A DNA stretch of 49,904 nucleotides from an uncultured Opitutaceae bacterium (GCA_937889545.1 CALAOT010000127.1:1-49904); one strand, 5' to 3'. Shown: positions 25,434-34,752, numbered from the stretch's first letter. The notes: a model not told the origin generated them from the sequence alone. Made by a program: numbers and translations.

Positions 25434-26739
25434 CACGGCTGTCTGATCAGAACCCATTGATTTCGAGCTGAATAGGTATATCAAACGGTTCATTCGTTGT
25501 ATCATGTTTCGTAAACAGTTCAACCAGAGGCACTTTCTCCAAGCAGGAGAGGCTGACGACTTGCAGAACCTGGTGCAGGCTCTGACGGAGCGCGTTTTCC
25601 TTCTTCGCGATAGCCACCAAGAGGTAGGCGCAGATCGCGGTCCAGACTTGGACGCGCACACCGTTGGGATCGTTGCTGAAGAAACCGCGGAGTCGAAGGT
25701 GCTGCTTGATCCAACGGAAGAACAACTCGATCTGCCGGCGACGGCGGTAGATCGCGGCGATCGTGAGAGCTGGCAGATGAAAGGCGTTTGTCAGGAACAC
25801 GAGCGAGAGCCCGCTTTCCGCATCGAAGTAACGGATACGCCGAAGGGTCTCGGGGTAGTGCTCGCGACTCTTCCTGAAGTTGAGACGGATCGTCTGGTCG
25901 CACCTCACTCCGGTTGCCTTGTCTACCTTCCTGGACTCGACGACATAGAAGCGCAGGTTGCACTTGCTGCGGATCACGAAGAACGCCTTCGCGGCATGAA
26001 GCCGATGCAGCCTCTGGAAATCCATGTAGCCCCGGTCGATCACATAGAAGCTGACCGGTTGGACCGGGATCTCGTCGAGGGAGGCGACCTCGTGGCGGCT
26101 CCCTTCGTGAATGCTGGCGAAGACCGGGATGTCCGTCCTGAGATCGAGCAGCACGTTGAGCTTCACGGCCGCATGACTGCTCTGCCACCGCGCCCACGAA
26201 AAAAGCGCCAGGCTCAGCTCGATCAGCGTCGCATCCAAAGCGAACAGGGCGAACGGCAAGTCCGGCTCCGGCGGCTGATCGGCGTACAGACGATGCGCTC
26301 GGCGCATCAAGACCGCAGCAACTTCCGCGAACACGTGCCAATCTCGTCGCGTGTTTGCATACGCGAGATTGCAGCGCTTGACCCGGCCCCGGATGCCAGA
26401 GTGGTAAAGCAGCTGGCGGCGCGCCTCCAGGCACGCCTCGATGTCGCGCAAGCTCTCCCGATAGGTCAGCTGCGCGAAGACCATCGTCGCGAAATGATCG
26501 TACGCGGAGATCGCAGACGATGCCCGCCGCATCGGATGGCGAGCAGCGCAGCGCGCGAACTCCTTCGCGTCCAAACCTCCGAGAACCTGCGCCAACACCG
26601 TCGTTCGGTAGCTCATCGGGCCAAAATGGCCCCATAAAGGTCGGCGAAAACACTAATCGAGGACACATCGGAAACTCTGTAAAAGACTGCCGTTTAATCC
26701 CTAACAAACTTTGGAATGCTCCTTAATCAGACAGCCGTG
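25434..26739. mobile_element. IS4-family insertion sequence, intact (1306 bp)
   Basis: Bounded by perfect 14 bp terminal inverted repeats, CACGGCTGTCTGAT at 25434-25447 and its complement at 26726-26739, flanked by an identical 10 bp direct repeat. It contains one full transposase gene on the minus strand whose stop codon begins on the last base of the left repeat. The perfect target duplication and undamaged gene indicate a recent insertion. A 10 bp duplication fits several IS4 subgroups. It separates the membrane-protein gene (24806-25423) from its original upstream region. Confidence 0.93.
25447..26616 (-). CDS. IS4-family DDE transposase
   Basis: 389 aa, full length for the family. It has the N-terminal DUF4372-like region (SYRTTVLAQVLGGLDAKEFA, YDHFATMVFAQLTYRESLRD), then the RNase H-fold catalytic domain with Asp in LFALDATLIELSL, Asp in SFYVIDRGYMDFQRL, and Glu in the Y-(2)-R-(3)-E-(6)-K signature YRRRRQIELFFRWIK, which is exact. 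Transcription runs towards the amber-containing membrane gene only 24 bp beyond the stop, so read-through could express it. Confidence 0.95.
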   Translation of the reverse strand: MSYRTTVLAQVLGGLDAKEFARCAARHPMRRASSAISAYDHFATMVFAQLTYRESLRDIEACLEARRQLLYHSGIRGRVKRCNLAYANTRRDWHVFAEVAAVLMRRAHRLYADQPPEPDLPFALFALDATLIELSLALFSWARWQSSHAAVKLNVLLDLRTDIPVFASIHEGSRHEVASLDEIPVQPVSFYVIDRGYMDFQRLHRLHAAKAFFVIRSKCNLRFYVVESRKVDKATGVRCDQTIRLNFRKSREHYPETLRRIRYFDAESGLSLVFLTNAFHLPALTIAAIYRRRRQIELFFRWIKQHLRLRGFFSNDPNGVRVQVWTAICAYLLVAIAKKENALRQSLHQVLQVVSLSCLEKVPLVELFTKHDTTNEPFDIPIQLEINGF

Positions 26740-26749
26740 GGTTGCACCT
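26740..26749. repeat. Right 10 bp target-site duplication of the IS4 element
   Basis: GGTTGCACCT, the second copy of the target duplication, directly after the right inverted repeat. Joining the sequence across the element at this repeat restores the pre-insertion locus. Confidence 0.93.
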
Positions 26750-26935
26750 GTTTGAATCTGAAAACGGAACTAAGACCGTGACGACATCAAGATAAACCTC
26801 ACCGCATGTGCGCGTTGCACGCCATATTTTCGAGTAAAATCAACGCGCTTCTCCGTTCCGACCGGAAACACACTCGGGCTGAGACTTCGCTGGTTGACCT
26901 GGGGGCCGCCGCCCCGCTTACTTGCTGAATAGACT

Positions 26936-28543
26936 GTGATAACCGCAAGGCCTTCCTATCCAGGAAATTATGGCGAAGGAATTTCGGGCGGGCCTCCTTC
27001 CATCACCGGCGCAGCCACGTCGATCGCCGCGTTTGTGGGATGGGCCGCAAAAGGCCCGGCAAATAGGGCGGTGCTCGTTCAAAGCTGGATGGCTTTTGAG
27101 AGCCTGTTTGGCGGACTGAGCAGCAACAACGGCCTGCCAGATTACCTCGGATACGCGGTTAGCCAGTTTTTCGCCAATGGCGGCCAGAGCGCCTATATCC
27201 TGCGCATCGTGTGGGATGGGTCGCTTTCGTGGGCAGGATTGCCATCGACTGCGCGGCCGGCATGCGTGGCCAGTGCGACTGGTGTCGGCAGCACCTTTAC
27301 CCTGTACGCCAGCAGTCCGGGTTCCTGGGGAAACAATGTTTGGGTGAAGGTGATCACGGAGCCCAGCCCGTCGACCACCTTCACAGTGCAGCTTCTGGAT
27401 GGGAGCGGCGAGTTGCTTGAGGATTTCGCCAACCTATCCGTTTCGCCGGCGGATCCGCGATATGTGGTCGGGGTGATCACCAGCGGATCCAGCAATGTGA
27501 CGTTCGTAAAACCAGCGCTGCCGCCGCAGGCCGAGATCCCTCCTCCCGCTCAACCCAACGCTACGCCCATCGCGGGCGTGAACCTGGCAGGGGGCCGTGA
27601 CGGGCCGGTATTGGCGCCGGGAGACGTCAATTTTGAGACTGCGCTCGGCGCGGACAATGCCGCGTCCAGCAACAACGGCTTCGGGGTGAGCCTGCTGAAC
27701 CGTGTGGATGTTTTCAACCTGCTCTGCGTTCCCGGGGAAACGGATGAAACGACGATCCGGCAGCTGCAGAAATACTGCGTCGAGAAGCGCGCCTTTTACA
27801 TTGTCGACTGCCCGCAGACGGTCTCGCGGGACGACCTCCAAAACGGCAGATTAGGGACCGCACCCGGCGGGAGCGCGCCAAGAAGCCTGAGGGGCGAAGA
27901 TTCGAAGAATTCGGCGTATTATTATCCATGGGTTCTGGCGCCGGATCCATTGGCGGACAACAACCCGGCCCCTTTCCCCCCATGCGGATTCGTGGCCGGA
28001 ATCTATGCGTCCACGGATTCCAACCAGGGCGTGTGGAGAGCCCCGGCCGGCATTGGCGCGAGCCTGGCAGGCGTGAGCGGACTGCAAAAGAGCCTGAACG
28101 ACCTGGAATGCGGTGACCTCACGGCCCTGGCCATCAATTGCCTCCGTGAATTCGAGGTGAACGGCGACGTGGTCTTGGGTGCCCGGACCCTCGCCGGCAG
28201 CGACCAGGCCGCCTCGCAATGGAAATATGTTCCGATCCGGCGCTTCGCCCTGTTTCTCGAGTCGAGCCTCTACGCAGGCACGCAATGGGTCGTGTTCGAA
28301 CCGAACGGCGAAGCGCTCTGGAGCCGGATCACGAGCAGTGTGGATTCCTTCATGCAGGGATTGCTCCTTCAAGGCGCAATTCAAGGCACGACTCCCCAGG
28401 AGGCGTACTTCGTCAGGTGCGACTCCGAGAACAACACGCAGTCCAGCATCGACCAAGGGATCGTAAACATAACCGTGGGTTTCGCGCCCCTGTATCCGGC
28501 TGAATTCGTCATTATTCAGATTGCGCAATTGGCTGGCAGGTAG
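26936..28543 (+). CDS. Phage-type contractile tail sheath protein (orphan)
   Basis: 535 aa from a GTG start. The N-terminus PGNYGEGISGGPPSITGAAT, followed by SIAAFVGWAAKGPANRAVLV, is the standard opening of tail sheath proteins. Later parts also fit: YAVSQFFANGGQSAYILRIV, the core NNGFGVSLLNRVDVFNLLCV, and the C-terminal domain GVSGLQKSLNDLECGDLTAL, NCLREFEVNGDVVLGARTLA, PIRRFALFLESSLYAGTQWV. Sheaths contract in phage tails and in extracellular contractile injection systems. No tube, baseplate, spike, terminase or AAA+ gene is nearby, so it is isolated, either a remnant or part of a split locus. The preceding 186 bp contain no other gene. Confidence 0.87.
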   Translation: MITARPSYPGNYGEGISGGPPSITGAATSIAAFVGWAAKGPANRAVLVQSWMAFESLFGGLSSNNGLPDYLGYAVSQFFANGGQSAYILRIVWDGSLSWAGLPSTARPACVASATGVGSTFTLYASSPGSWGNNVWVKVITEPSPSTTFTVQLLDGSGELLEDFANLSVSPADPRYVVGVITSGSSNVTFVKPALPPQAEIPPPAQPNATPIAGVNLAGGRDGPVLAPGDVNFETALGADNAASSNNGFGVSLLNRVDVFNLLCVPGETDETTIRQLQKYCVEKRAFYIVDCPQTVSRDDLQNGRLGTAPGGSAPRSLRGEDSKNSAYYYPWVLAPDPLADNNPAPFPPCGFVAGIYASTDSNQGVWRAPAGIGASLAGVSGLQKSLNDLECGDLTALAINCLREFEVNGDVVLGARTLAGSDQAASQWKYVPIRRFALFLESSLYAGTQWVVFEPNGEALWSRITSSVDSFMQGLLLQGAIQGTTPQEAYFVRCDSENNTQSSIDQGIVNITVGFAPLYPAEFVIIQIAQLAGR

Positions 28544-28640
28544 CGTTGAGACCGACTGACCGGCGCCGTTCTTTCTGGCAGCGCTGGAGTGGCATGAACG
28601 CAGCTACTGGTTGCTCTGCGAAGACAAACTCCATCCCAGA

Positions 28641-31127
28641 ATGCACCTCCTCCGACGGATCCTGCGCTTGTCCATTTGGGCCCTGGCGTTGATCGGCCCG
28701 GCTTCCGTCGGGCTTTGCGCCGCTGCGGTCGGCAGCAACCATCCCGCCTCGGGCGCCTATTCCCCGGTGAGTCCCTCAGATTGGGGCGCCGCCAGATGGC
28801 CCCTGGGCTCGTCGTATACGGCAGGGTACGGCAGCATCCTGGACGTGGGCGTGTATTCCGCTAACGCCACGAACGTGGTCCTGGAGATCTATCTCGCCGA
28901 CACCGGGGCCGACGCCGCCTACGACTACACGATGACGAAAGGGGCCGACAACATCTGGCGGGCCGCTGTGGCCAATGTGCCCGGACTGGCATTGTACGCC
29001 TTCCGCTCCTGGGGCCCCAACTGGCCCTTTAGCAGTGCATGGGTCCGCGGCAACTCCGTCGCCGGCTTCCTCACCGACTGCGATTCCCTGGGAAACCGCT
29101 TCAATCCGAACAAGGTTCTCTATGACCCCTATGCACGGGAGCTGTCTCACAACGTGGTCACTCCGGCTCTGCTGGCCGCTGGGGAAGGATACGGGATGTA
29201 TCTATCGGGCGGTGGCACCGGCCTGACCTATGCCGGCCCCATCACCGGAGGCGTGGCCGTTGACCAGCGGCAGGTGGATACCGGACACTGGGCTCCAAAG
29301 GGCGTGGCATTCGTGGACGCCACGGATACCGGACCCAGGCCGAACCTGAATCCAAAGGACGCGATCATCTACGAAACCCACCTGAAGGGGCTAACGGCGC
29401 ATCCCTCCAGCGTGAGGCTGACGACGCTGCTGAGCCGTTATTCGGGCTTCCAGGATGCGGCAAACGTCCCCGACAGCCTGCGCGGCACCTATGCCGGGGC
29501 CGCCTACATGGCCGGCTATCTGAGGGACCTGGGCTTCAACACCGTGGAGTTCCTCCCGGTCCAGGATACCAGCAATTCGACGAATTCAACGACTGCGCCC
29601 ACTCCCGCTGCAGGGCCCGGATACTGGTGCTATTGGACCTACGGGTTCTTTGCCCCGGACAGGCGCTACGCCAGCAATCCGGCCCTGGGCGGCCCCACGG
29701 CCGAGTTCAAGAGGATGGTGGCCGCCTTCCACAGGACCGGAATCGAGGTGTACCTGGACGTTGTCTACAACCACACCGGCGAAGGCGGCCTCCAGGACAA
29801 TAACAACCCGAACGTGGCGGAGATCGACGGGTTCCGGGGGCTGGACAACGCCTCCTACTATACGCTCTCCCCAGGCGCCCCAAGCTACTACTGGGTTTCG
29901 ACCGGCGTCGGAGAGAACTTCAACTGCGGCTCCCCCCCAGTGCAGAACCTGGTGAGGGATTCACTGGCCTACTGGTCCGGCACGATGGGCGTGGACGGGT
30001 TCCGGTTTGACCTGGCGGTGGAACTCGGACGCAACGGGTCTTCCGGCTTCACGACCAACGGAGCGATCTCCTCGCCCCTTCTGGCAGGCATCGCCTCCTG
30101 GGCCGGCGCCAATGGAGTCAAGATCATCGCCGAGCCATGGGACACGAATGACGGGAACGAGATCGGGAATTTCCCAGCGGGATGGGCCGAATGGAACGGC
30201 AACTACCGGGATGCGGTCCGGCTCGCCATGACCGGGAACCTCTCCGGGATGAACGGAGTGGGCTACGCCGACGCCTTCTACGGGGACTACAACCAGTTCG
30301 ACCGGGCCGGCGGCCCCCACAAATCCGTGAACATGCTGGTGTGCCACGATGGATTCGGCATGACGGACCTGGTGAGCTATGCCGCCCAGGCCAACGCCAG
30401 CCTTGCGTGGCCCTTCGGCCCGAGCGACGGGGGCAGCAACGACAACGAGAGCTCCACCTGGGGCGGCAACCAGGCGGTTCGGCGGCAGGTGGTGCGGTCC
30501 CTCTGGGCCTTCCAGGTCCTGAGCCGGGGCCTGCCGATGATGGTCTGGGGCGACGAATTCGGGCGGACGGCGAACGGCAACAACAATGCCTACGACGTCG
30601 ACTCGGTGGCCACGTGGAACAACTACACCATGATCGACACCAACAGCCCCGACACGGTGGCCACCGGGGATGCGACGGGCGGGACAATGGCCTACGCCAA
30701 CAACCTGGGGACATTTGCGGGCGCCACCAACGGGAATTTCCCATTCCTGCAGTATCTGCTGCAACTGAGGGCGGCCCATGCGGCCTTCCGGCAGCAGGAC
30801 TACAAAGAACCGGTGACCTTCACCAACGCCGACGGAACAAGCGGCTTCAATGAATGGAGCAATCCTTCCGCCACGATCTACATCTCCGGAAGCGCGGTTG
30901 GAGACCAGGATTTCGTGGTCATGAGCAACTTTTCGGGGTCAAGCGTCACCTACACGGTGCCCGCCAGTCCTGCGGGTACTCGCTGGGTCCGGCTCATCGA
31001 CACGAACAACTGGGCGGAGGCCTCCAGCAACTGCTGGGGCGCCTCTAGCGGCGCGATGATAAGCGGGACCTACGGCGTGGGCAACCGATCCGTGGTGGTC
31101 CTGGAAGCGGTGCCTGACGCCCGCTAA
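28641..31127 (+). CDS. Secreted isoamylase-type glycogen debranching enzyme (GH13)
   Basis: 828 aa from the ATG that opens a signal peptide (HLLRRILRLSIWALALIGPA, cleaved near residue 25-29). A TTG 30 nt upstream is an alternative. An N-terminal CBM48-like domain (LGSSYTAGYGSILDVGVYSA) precedes the GH13 barrel: IIYETHLKGLT, VEFLPVQD, VYLDVVYNHTGEGG, nucleophile Asp457 (DGFRFDLAVE), acid Glu498 (IIAEPWD) and Asp570 (VCHDGFGMTDL). This matches Pseudomonas-type isoamylase, which hydrolyses alpha-1,6 branches of glycogen and amylopectin outside the cytoplasm. It follows the sheath gene in the same direction but is functionally unrelated. Confidence 0.93.
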   Translation: MHLLRRILRLSIWALALIGPASVGLCAAAVGSNHPASGAYSPVSPSDWGAARWPLGSSYTAGYGSILDVGVYSANATNVVLEIYLADTGADAAYDYTMTKGADNIWRAAVANVPGLALYAFRSWGPNWPFSSAWVRGNSVAGFLTDCDSLGNRFNPNKVLYDPYARELSHNVVTPALLAAGEGYGMYLSGGGTGLTYAGPITGGVAVDQRQVDTGHWAPKGVAFVDATDTGPRPNLNPKDAIIYETHLKGLTAHPSSVRLTTLLSRYSGFQDAANVPDSLRGTYAGAAYMAGYLRDLGFNTVEFLPVQDTSNSTNSTTAPTPAAGPGYWCYWTYGFFAPDRRYASNPALGGPTAEFKRMVAAFHRTGIEVYLDVVYNHTGEGGLQDNNNPNVAEIDGFRGLDNASYYTLSPGAPSYYWVSTGVGENFNCGSPPVQNLVRDSLAYWSGTMGVDGFRFDLAVELGRNGSSGFTTNGAISSPLLAGIASWAGANGVKIIAEPWDTNDGNEIGNFPAGWAEWNGNYRDAVRLAMTGNLSGMNGVGYADAFYGDYNQFDRAGGPHKSVNMLVCHDGFGMTDLVSYAAQANASLAWPFGPSDGGSNDNESSTWGGNQAVRRQVVRSLWAFQVLSRGLPMMVWGDEFGRTANGNNNAYDVDSVATWNNYTMIDTNSPDTVATGDATGGTMAYANNLGTFAGATNGNFPFLQYLLQLRAAHAAFRQQDYKEPVTFTNADGTSGFNEWSNPSATIYISGSAVGDQDFVVMSNFSGSSVTYTVPASPAGTRWVRLIDTNNWAEASSNCWGASSGAMISGTYGVGNRSVVVLEAVPDAR

Positions 31128-31504
31128 GCCCATTTGACGTGCGTGCGTTTTGTTGAACCACGGTTGTGTTGGTCCGATCAAGATCGTCGGTGTCGACCTA
31201 TCTGACGCCAGCCATCCAGCTCGGCCCATGGGGACCCGAACTGTCCCCTCATACAATCGTTTGCGGGTTTTGTCCTAAAAGGATCGGCCCGTTCCCTATG
31301 CGATTGCTCTTTATGTTCTTACGAAATCAGGGATTTGGAACCCCCATCTGCGTCTTTGTGCCTAGGAATACGATTCCCGCGCTGAGAGAACAACCAAGAA
31401 CATCCTGGTACGCTCACACACCGTGTAGCTCTGTGTGCAACATCTGCGGCGAGAGTGGGGTGTCCACGAAGGCATGACGCTCCCTTGCCATCCGGTTACT
31501 CGCG
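31128..31504. other. Intergenic gap (377 bp), no feature identified
   Basis: Convergent gap between the isoamylase and toroid genes. It is lower in GC than both. A 103-codon frame on the + strand (31166-31477) has no recognisable motif or ribosome site and I do not support it. No T-tract hairpin was found. Confidence 0.5.
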
Positions 31505-33070
31505 TCAGTGCACCAGCCCAATGAGCACCCTGCGGCCGTGGGCGTGGACGCGGAGGACATGGCTGGATGGATCCCATGTCATCGTGGCGCCCTCTATTCC
31601 CGCGGGGGAGCAGGAACCCAGCTTGAACAGCTCCTCCGAGTCCGCGTCGTACTTTTCGTATCGGATCGAAGATTTCCCGTACTCGATCGACCGGATCACC
31701 GAGGTGGTGCGCAGTAGGTGCTCCCGGTTGCCCGGCGCCAGCCCGGGGTCCGAGGCCATCGCGTGGATGTAGTGCCGCACAAAGTCCCCGTAGCCGTCCG
31801 TGAGCCAGTTGTCATCGCGCGGGTACTGGTTCTTCCCGTCGCTATCCACCCAGTAGGTGGCCCAGTTGAGCCTCCGGATGGCCGCGTCCCTAGCGGACCA
31901 GTCCCCGGTCTTCTCCGCGTAGAGCAGCTCCGCGGCCGCGTGGCGGGACGTGTGGCTGTTGCCCGGCACGGGGTACTGCGTCTGCTCGTTGATGACGACC
32001 ACGCCCCACTTATCGGCCTCATGGTTCGCAAACCTGCCGTAGGACCAGTCGAGAATGCCCCTTGCCTTCGCCTTCCACCCGGGATCCCAGCCCGGGTGCT
32101 CCAGGATGTAGGCCGCTAGCGTGTCGGCGTTGATCTCCGTGTCGGAGTAGTCCTTCGTGCTCACGTCCTCGAAGAAGGGCCCCCAGCGGTTGTTCGTCAG
32201 GGGGTATTTCTTGAGCCAGTCGGTGACGAGCCGCGATGTCTCGCGGTACTTATCCGGCCGGCCCTCGTTCAGGGCCGCGAGGTCGTCGAAGAGCCTGAGC
32301 GCCCCGGTCCAGTTGGTCGTATAGGAGGCCCGGTAGACGAGATGGTCGTTGTCGTTTCGCTCCTCGTGGACCTTTCCCGTCGCGGAGTTCACGCGAAAGG
32401 GCCAGGGCGAGTTCGCCCCGTCCCCGGGCGCCACGTTGCGAACGAGAGTGTCCGCAATCCGGATCGCGCGCTCCAGGTAGCGCCCGTCACCCGTCACCTT
32501 GTACAGCACGACGAGCTCCGCCCCGAAGCTCGCCGCCTTGTCCGGCTGCAGGAAACCGGGGCCCGCCCTCATGTCGCCGTCATACCGGCCCGACTGCCCG
32601 TCCAGGTTGTAGGGAAAGGGAAGCCCGCCCCACAGCTGGTCCTCCGGGGCGATTCCGTGGGCCATCCAGTAGTCGGCCATCAGCCGCATGTTGTCATGGA
32701 GCGCCGGGTCGCCCAGGTACCCGTAGAGCAGGTTCCACGACGAGAGAGCCATGTTGATCTGGTCGCCCCCCAGCCCCCGGGGGTCGTCCTTGTCCGCCTT
32801 CCAGACCTGGTGAAGCAGGTAGTACGGGACCCCGTTCGGGCACGCTCTCATGGTGATCCAGAAATTCCAGGTCAGCCGGATCACGTGGTCGTAGGCCTCG
32901 GACGGCCCGTCCCCGTACCACGGGACGATCCTCCCCTGCGCGTCCGTCCTCACCTCGTGGTAGCCGAGGAGCTCGGCCGCGACCACGCGCGCGGTCGGCA
33001 GGCTCGCCGCCGCCAGCGCCGCGGAAAGGCGAATGGCGGGACCCCAGGAGCGCCCGGGAAAGGTTCTCAT
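31505..33070 (-). CDS. Secreted (alpha/alpha)-toroid-like protein, possible carbohydrate-active enzyme
   Basis: 521 aa with a signal peptide (IRLSAALAAASLPTARVVAA). The mature protein is rich in Trp and Tyr in repeated helical segments (HVIRLTWNFWITMRACPNGV, INMALSSWNLLYGYLGDPAL, DGRYLERAIRIADTLVRNVA, INADTLAAYILEHPGW, DAAIRRLNWATYWVDSDGKN), the pattern of six-hairpin or alpha/alpha toroid glycan enzymes such as epimerases, lyases and glycosidases. I cannot assign a family or catalytic residues. It is convergent with the isoamylase; a role in polysaccharide breakdown outside the cell is plausible but inferred. Confidence 0.65.
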   Translation of the reverse strand: MRTFPGRSWGPAIRLSAALAAASLPTARVVAAELLGYHEVRTDAQGRIVPWYGDGPSEAYDHVIRLTWNFWITMRACPNGVPYYLLHQVWKADKDDPRGLGGDQINMALSSWNLLYGYLGDPALHDNMRLMADYWMAHGIAPEDQLWGGLPFPYNLDGQSGRYDGDMRAGPGFLQPDKAASFGAELVVLYKVTGDGRYLERAIRIADTLVRNVAPGDGANSPWPFRVNSATGKVHEERNDNDHLVYRASYTTNWTGALRLFDDLAALNEGRPDKYRETSRLVTDWLKKYPLTNNRWGPFFEDVSTKDYSDTEINADTLAAYILEHPGWDPGWKAKARGILDWSYGRFANHEADKWGVVVINEQTQYPVPGNSHTSRHAAAELLYAEKTGDWSARDAAIRRLNWATYWVDSDGKNQYPRDDNWLTDGYGDFVRHYIHAMASDPGLAPGNREHLLRTTSVIRSIEYGKSSIRYEKYDADSEELFKLGSCSPAGIEGATMTWDPSSHVLRVHAHGRRVLIGLVH

Positions 33071-33408
33071 GGGTTGCCGCGGCCTCGTGGGTTCGCCAGG
33101 ATCATCCTCGCCCTAGGCTCAATCCGCGCATCGCGGCGTCAACGGAAAACCGCCCACGCGGCCCAAGCCAAACCTTCAAGCGGTCCGAATAACCGGGACT
33201 ACGCCCAGACCATGCGGACGTTGATCTGAATGGTTAGCCATCGCGCCAATCAGTTGCCGCCCGCCCCGCTTCCTGGATCGCCGCCTTCCCGATCGGGAGA
33301 GGTCGAAATTCCGGGGGATTGCAGCCGCCTGGACTGCCTGTTGCCGTTGGGCAGATCAGGGCGAGTCCGGCTCCCTGGCGCCGGGCGTTTGAAACAGAGG
33401 GTCAGAAC

Positions 33409-33798
33409 ATGAAGAATACTCTCGGGTTCGTTCACTGGAACTGGAGGGGCGGTTGGTCGCTTCCCGGTCTTGTCACCGTCGTGGCCATCATCGTTGTCTT
33501 GGCGCTCATAGTGCGCGGTCGCGGCGGCAAGGGGGATGCATCTGACCCTGGTGCGATCCACATGGCGATCCACGTCAAACGGTGCCCTAGGGGGCACTCG
33601 AACCGAAAACGTTCTGATCCGCTGTGTGGCAGAAGGGATCCGGGACTCACGGTGCGGGCTCGGATTCACGCTTGCCGACGTTTCACCGTCTTCCTCCTAA
33701 ACCCAAGAAAGTCGGGAAAGCCGGACACCGGGTCGACACCGAAGTACCCGCCGGGATTCCCTCCTTGCCACCATAACCATTGCCGCAGAAGTGGATAG
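33409..33798 (+). CDS. Doubtful small membrane peptide
   Basis: 129 codons from an ATG with an AGAGGG about 10 nt upstream. Residues 18-37 (LPGLVTVVAIIVVLALIVRG) would form one membrane helix. The downstream part (PRGHSNRKRSDPLCGRRD..) is Arg/Pro-rich with no sense of a domain and overlaps the tRNA-like stretch, so if anything is translated, only the first about 45 codons look protein-like. Kept with low confidence. Confidence 0.2.
   Translation: MKNTLGFVHWNWRGGWSLPGLVTVVAIIVVLALIVRGRGGKGDASDPGAIHMAIHVKRCPRGHSNRKRSDPLCGRRDPGLTVRARIHACRRFTVFLLNPRKSGKPDTGSTPKYPPGFPPCHHNHCRRSG
33581..33604 (-). other. tRNA 3'-end-like fragment
   Basis: On the minus strand the stretch reads GGTTCGAGTGCCCCC then TAGGGCACC, resembling a T-arm and acceptor 3' strand. 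The matching acceptor 5' strand and anticodon arm are missing upstream, and the T stem cannot pair (G opposite G at the loop base). At best a degenerate remnant, such as an old integration site. Confidence 0.2.
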
Positions 33799-33958
33799 CC
33801 GCGTTATTCGGGACACCTCCTTGCGGGCGTCTTTGAGCGCGGGACAAAGGACGGCGGCCCCTAGGCAGAGACTCAAATCCGGCCGGCTAGAGCAGCAACC
33901 GTTGCCATATCGCACGCCCCGGCTTTCGGCTGGTATCCGGCTGTGATTGGGCCAGTTT

Positions 33959-34708
33959 ATGACGATGCTTCCCCACCCCACGCTGACCGAGCATTACGGC
34001 ACAGCCGAGGAGAAGCCGGAGTTCGTCAACCGTTTGTTCGACAGAGCTGCCAGGCATTACGATGCCGTGGTGGGCTGGGGCTTCCTCCAAAGTGGAGCTT
34101 CCTACCGGCGTTGGGCGTTGAAGGAACACGGCCTGCGCCCGCCGCATCATTTGCTCGATGTGGCCTGCGGCACCGGTTTGGTGGCTGTTGAAGCGGCAAC
34201 CATCCTTGGCACGGCAGAGAACATCACCTGCCTCGATCCAAGCGAAGGTATGCTGGAGGTCGCCCGATCCAAGTTGGCGGCGCACTTCATACTCGGTCGG
34301 GCTGAACAACTGCCCCTGCCTGACAACTCCTTCGACTTTCTCACCATGGGCTACGCGCTGCGCCATGTCACGAGCCTAGATAGGACGTTCCACGAGTATC
34401 ACCGCGTTTTGAAGCCAGGGGGCAAGCTGCTGATCCTTGAAATCACCAAACCCATCGGCCGCGTCTCCGGTCTTTTCTTCCGTCTCTACTTCCGGCGGAT
34501 CTATCCGTTTCTCACCCTTCTTTTTACCCGCAGCCACGACGCGCGCAACATGATGCGCTACTATTGGGAAACAATGGATACGTGCGTGCGCCCGGATTCT
34601 GTGCTGAAAGCGCTTAGCGATGCGGGGTTGACCCAGGTAAAACGCAATATTGTTCTCGGCCTGTTCAGCGAATACACGGCAATAAAGGCCGGGCTCGCGA
34701 CCGCGTGA
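33959..34708 (+). CDS. UbiE-like SAM-dependent methyltransferase of the polyene cluster
   Basis: 249 aa from ATG (MTMLPHPTLTEHYGTAEEKP); a TTG 12 nt upstream is possible. Motif I is HLLDVACGTGLVAVEAA, followed by ITCLDPSEGMLEVAR, ILGRAEQLPLPDNSFDFLTM and YALRHVTSLDRTFHEYHRVL, the typical UbiE/COQ5-type order. A methyltransferase is common in aryl-polyene loci, where it may methylate the aromatic head. Its TGA overlaps a potential GTG start of the ACP gene, so the two may be coupled. It is the first gene of the cluster on this strand. Confidence 0.88.
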   Translation: MTMLPHPTLTEHYGTAEEKPEFVNRLFDRAARHYDAVVGWGFLQSGASYRRWALKEHGLRPPHHLLDVACGTGLVAVEAATILGTAENITCLDPSEGMLEVARSKLAAHFILGRAEQLPLPDNSFDFLTMGYALRHVTSLDRTFHEYHRVLKPGGKLLILEITKPIGRVSGLFFRLYFRRIYPFLTLLFTRSHDARNMMRYYWETMDTCVRPDSVLKALSDAGLTQVKRNIVLGLFSEYTAIKAGLATA

Positions 34709-34752
34709 GACCGATCCGGCCTAATCCTCCCCGCCGCACGACCACTCAAATC

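Larger units (their letters stand above)
33071..33958. other. Long intergenic region (888 bp) before the polyene cluster
   Basis: Divergent gap between the toroid gene and the lipid cluster. It contains a doubtful small frame (33409-33798) and a tRNA-3'-end-like stretch (33581-33604), both listed separately. Base composition is patchy and no known RNA fold or strong promoter could be recognised by eye. The cluster promoter is expected in the last 100 bp. Confidence 0.5.

Noticed and set aside
25434..26739. IS4 element as a composite transposon carrying the VOC or membrane genes
   Set aside because: Inverted repeats and target duplication enclose only the transposase; no second copy is in the window.
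31166..31477. 103-codon frame in the gap after the isoamylase
   Set aside because: No ribosome site, no recognisable motif, and the composition is unlike coding sequence here.
33581..33660. Full tRNA gene on the minus strand
   Set aside because: Only a 3'-end-like stretch is present; the acceptor stem has no 5' partner, no anticodon arm can be drawn and the T stem does not pair.
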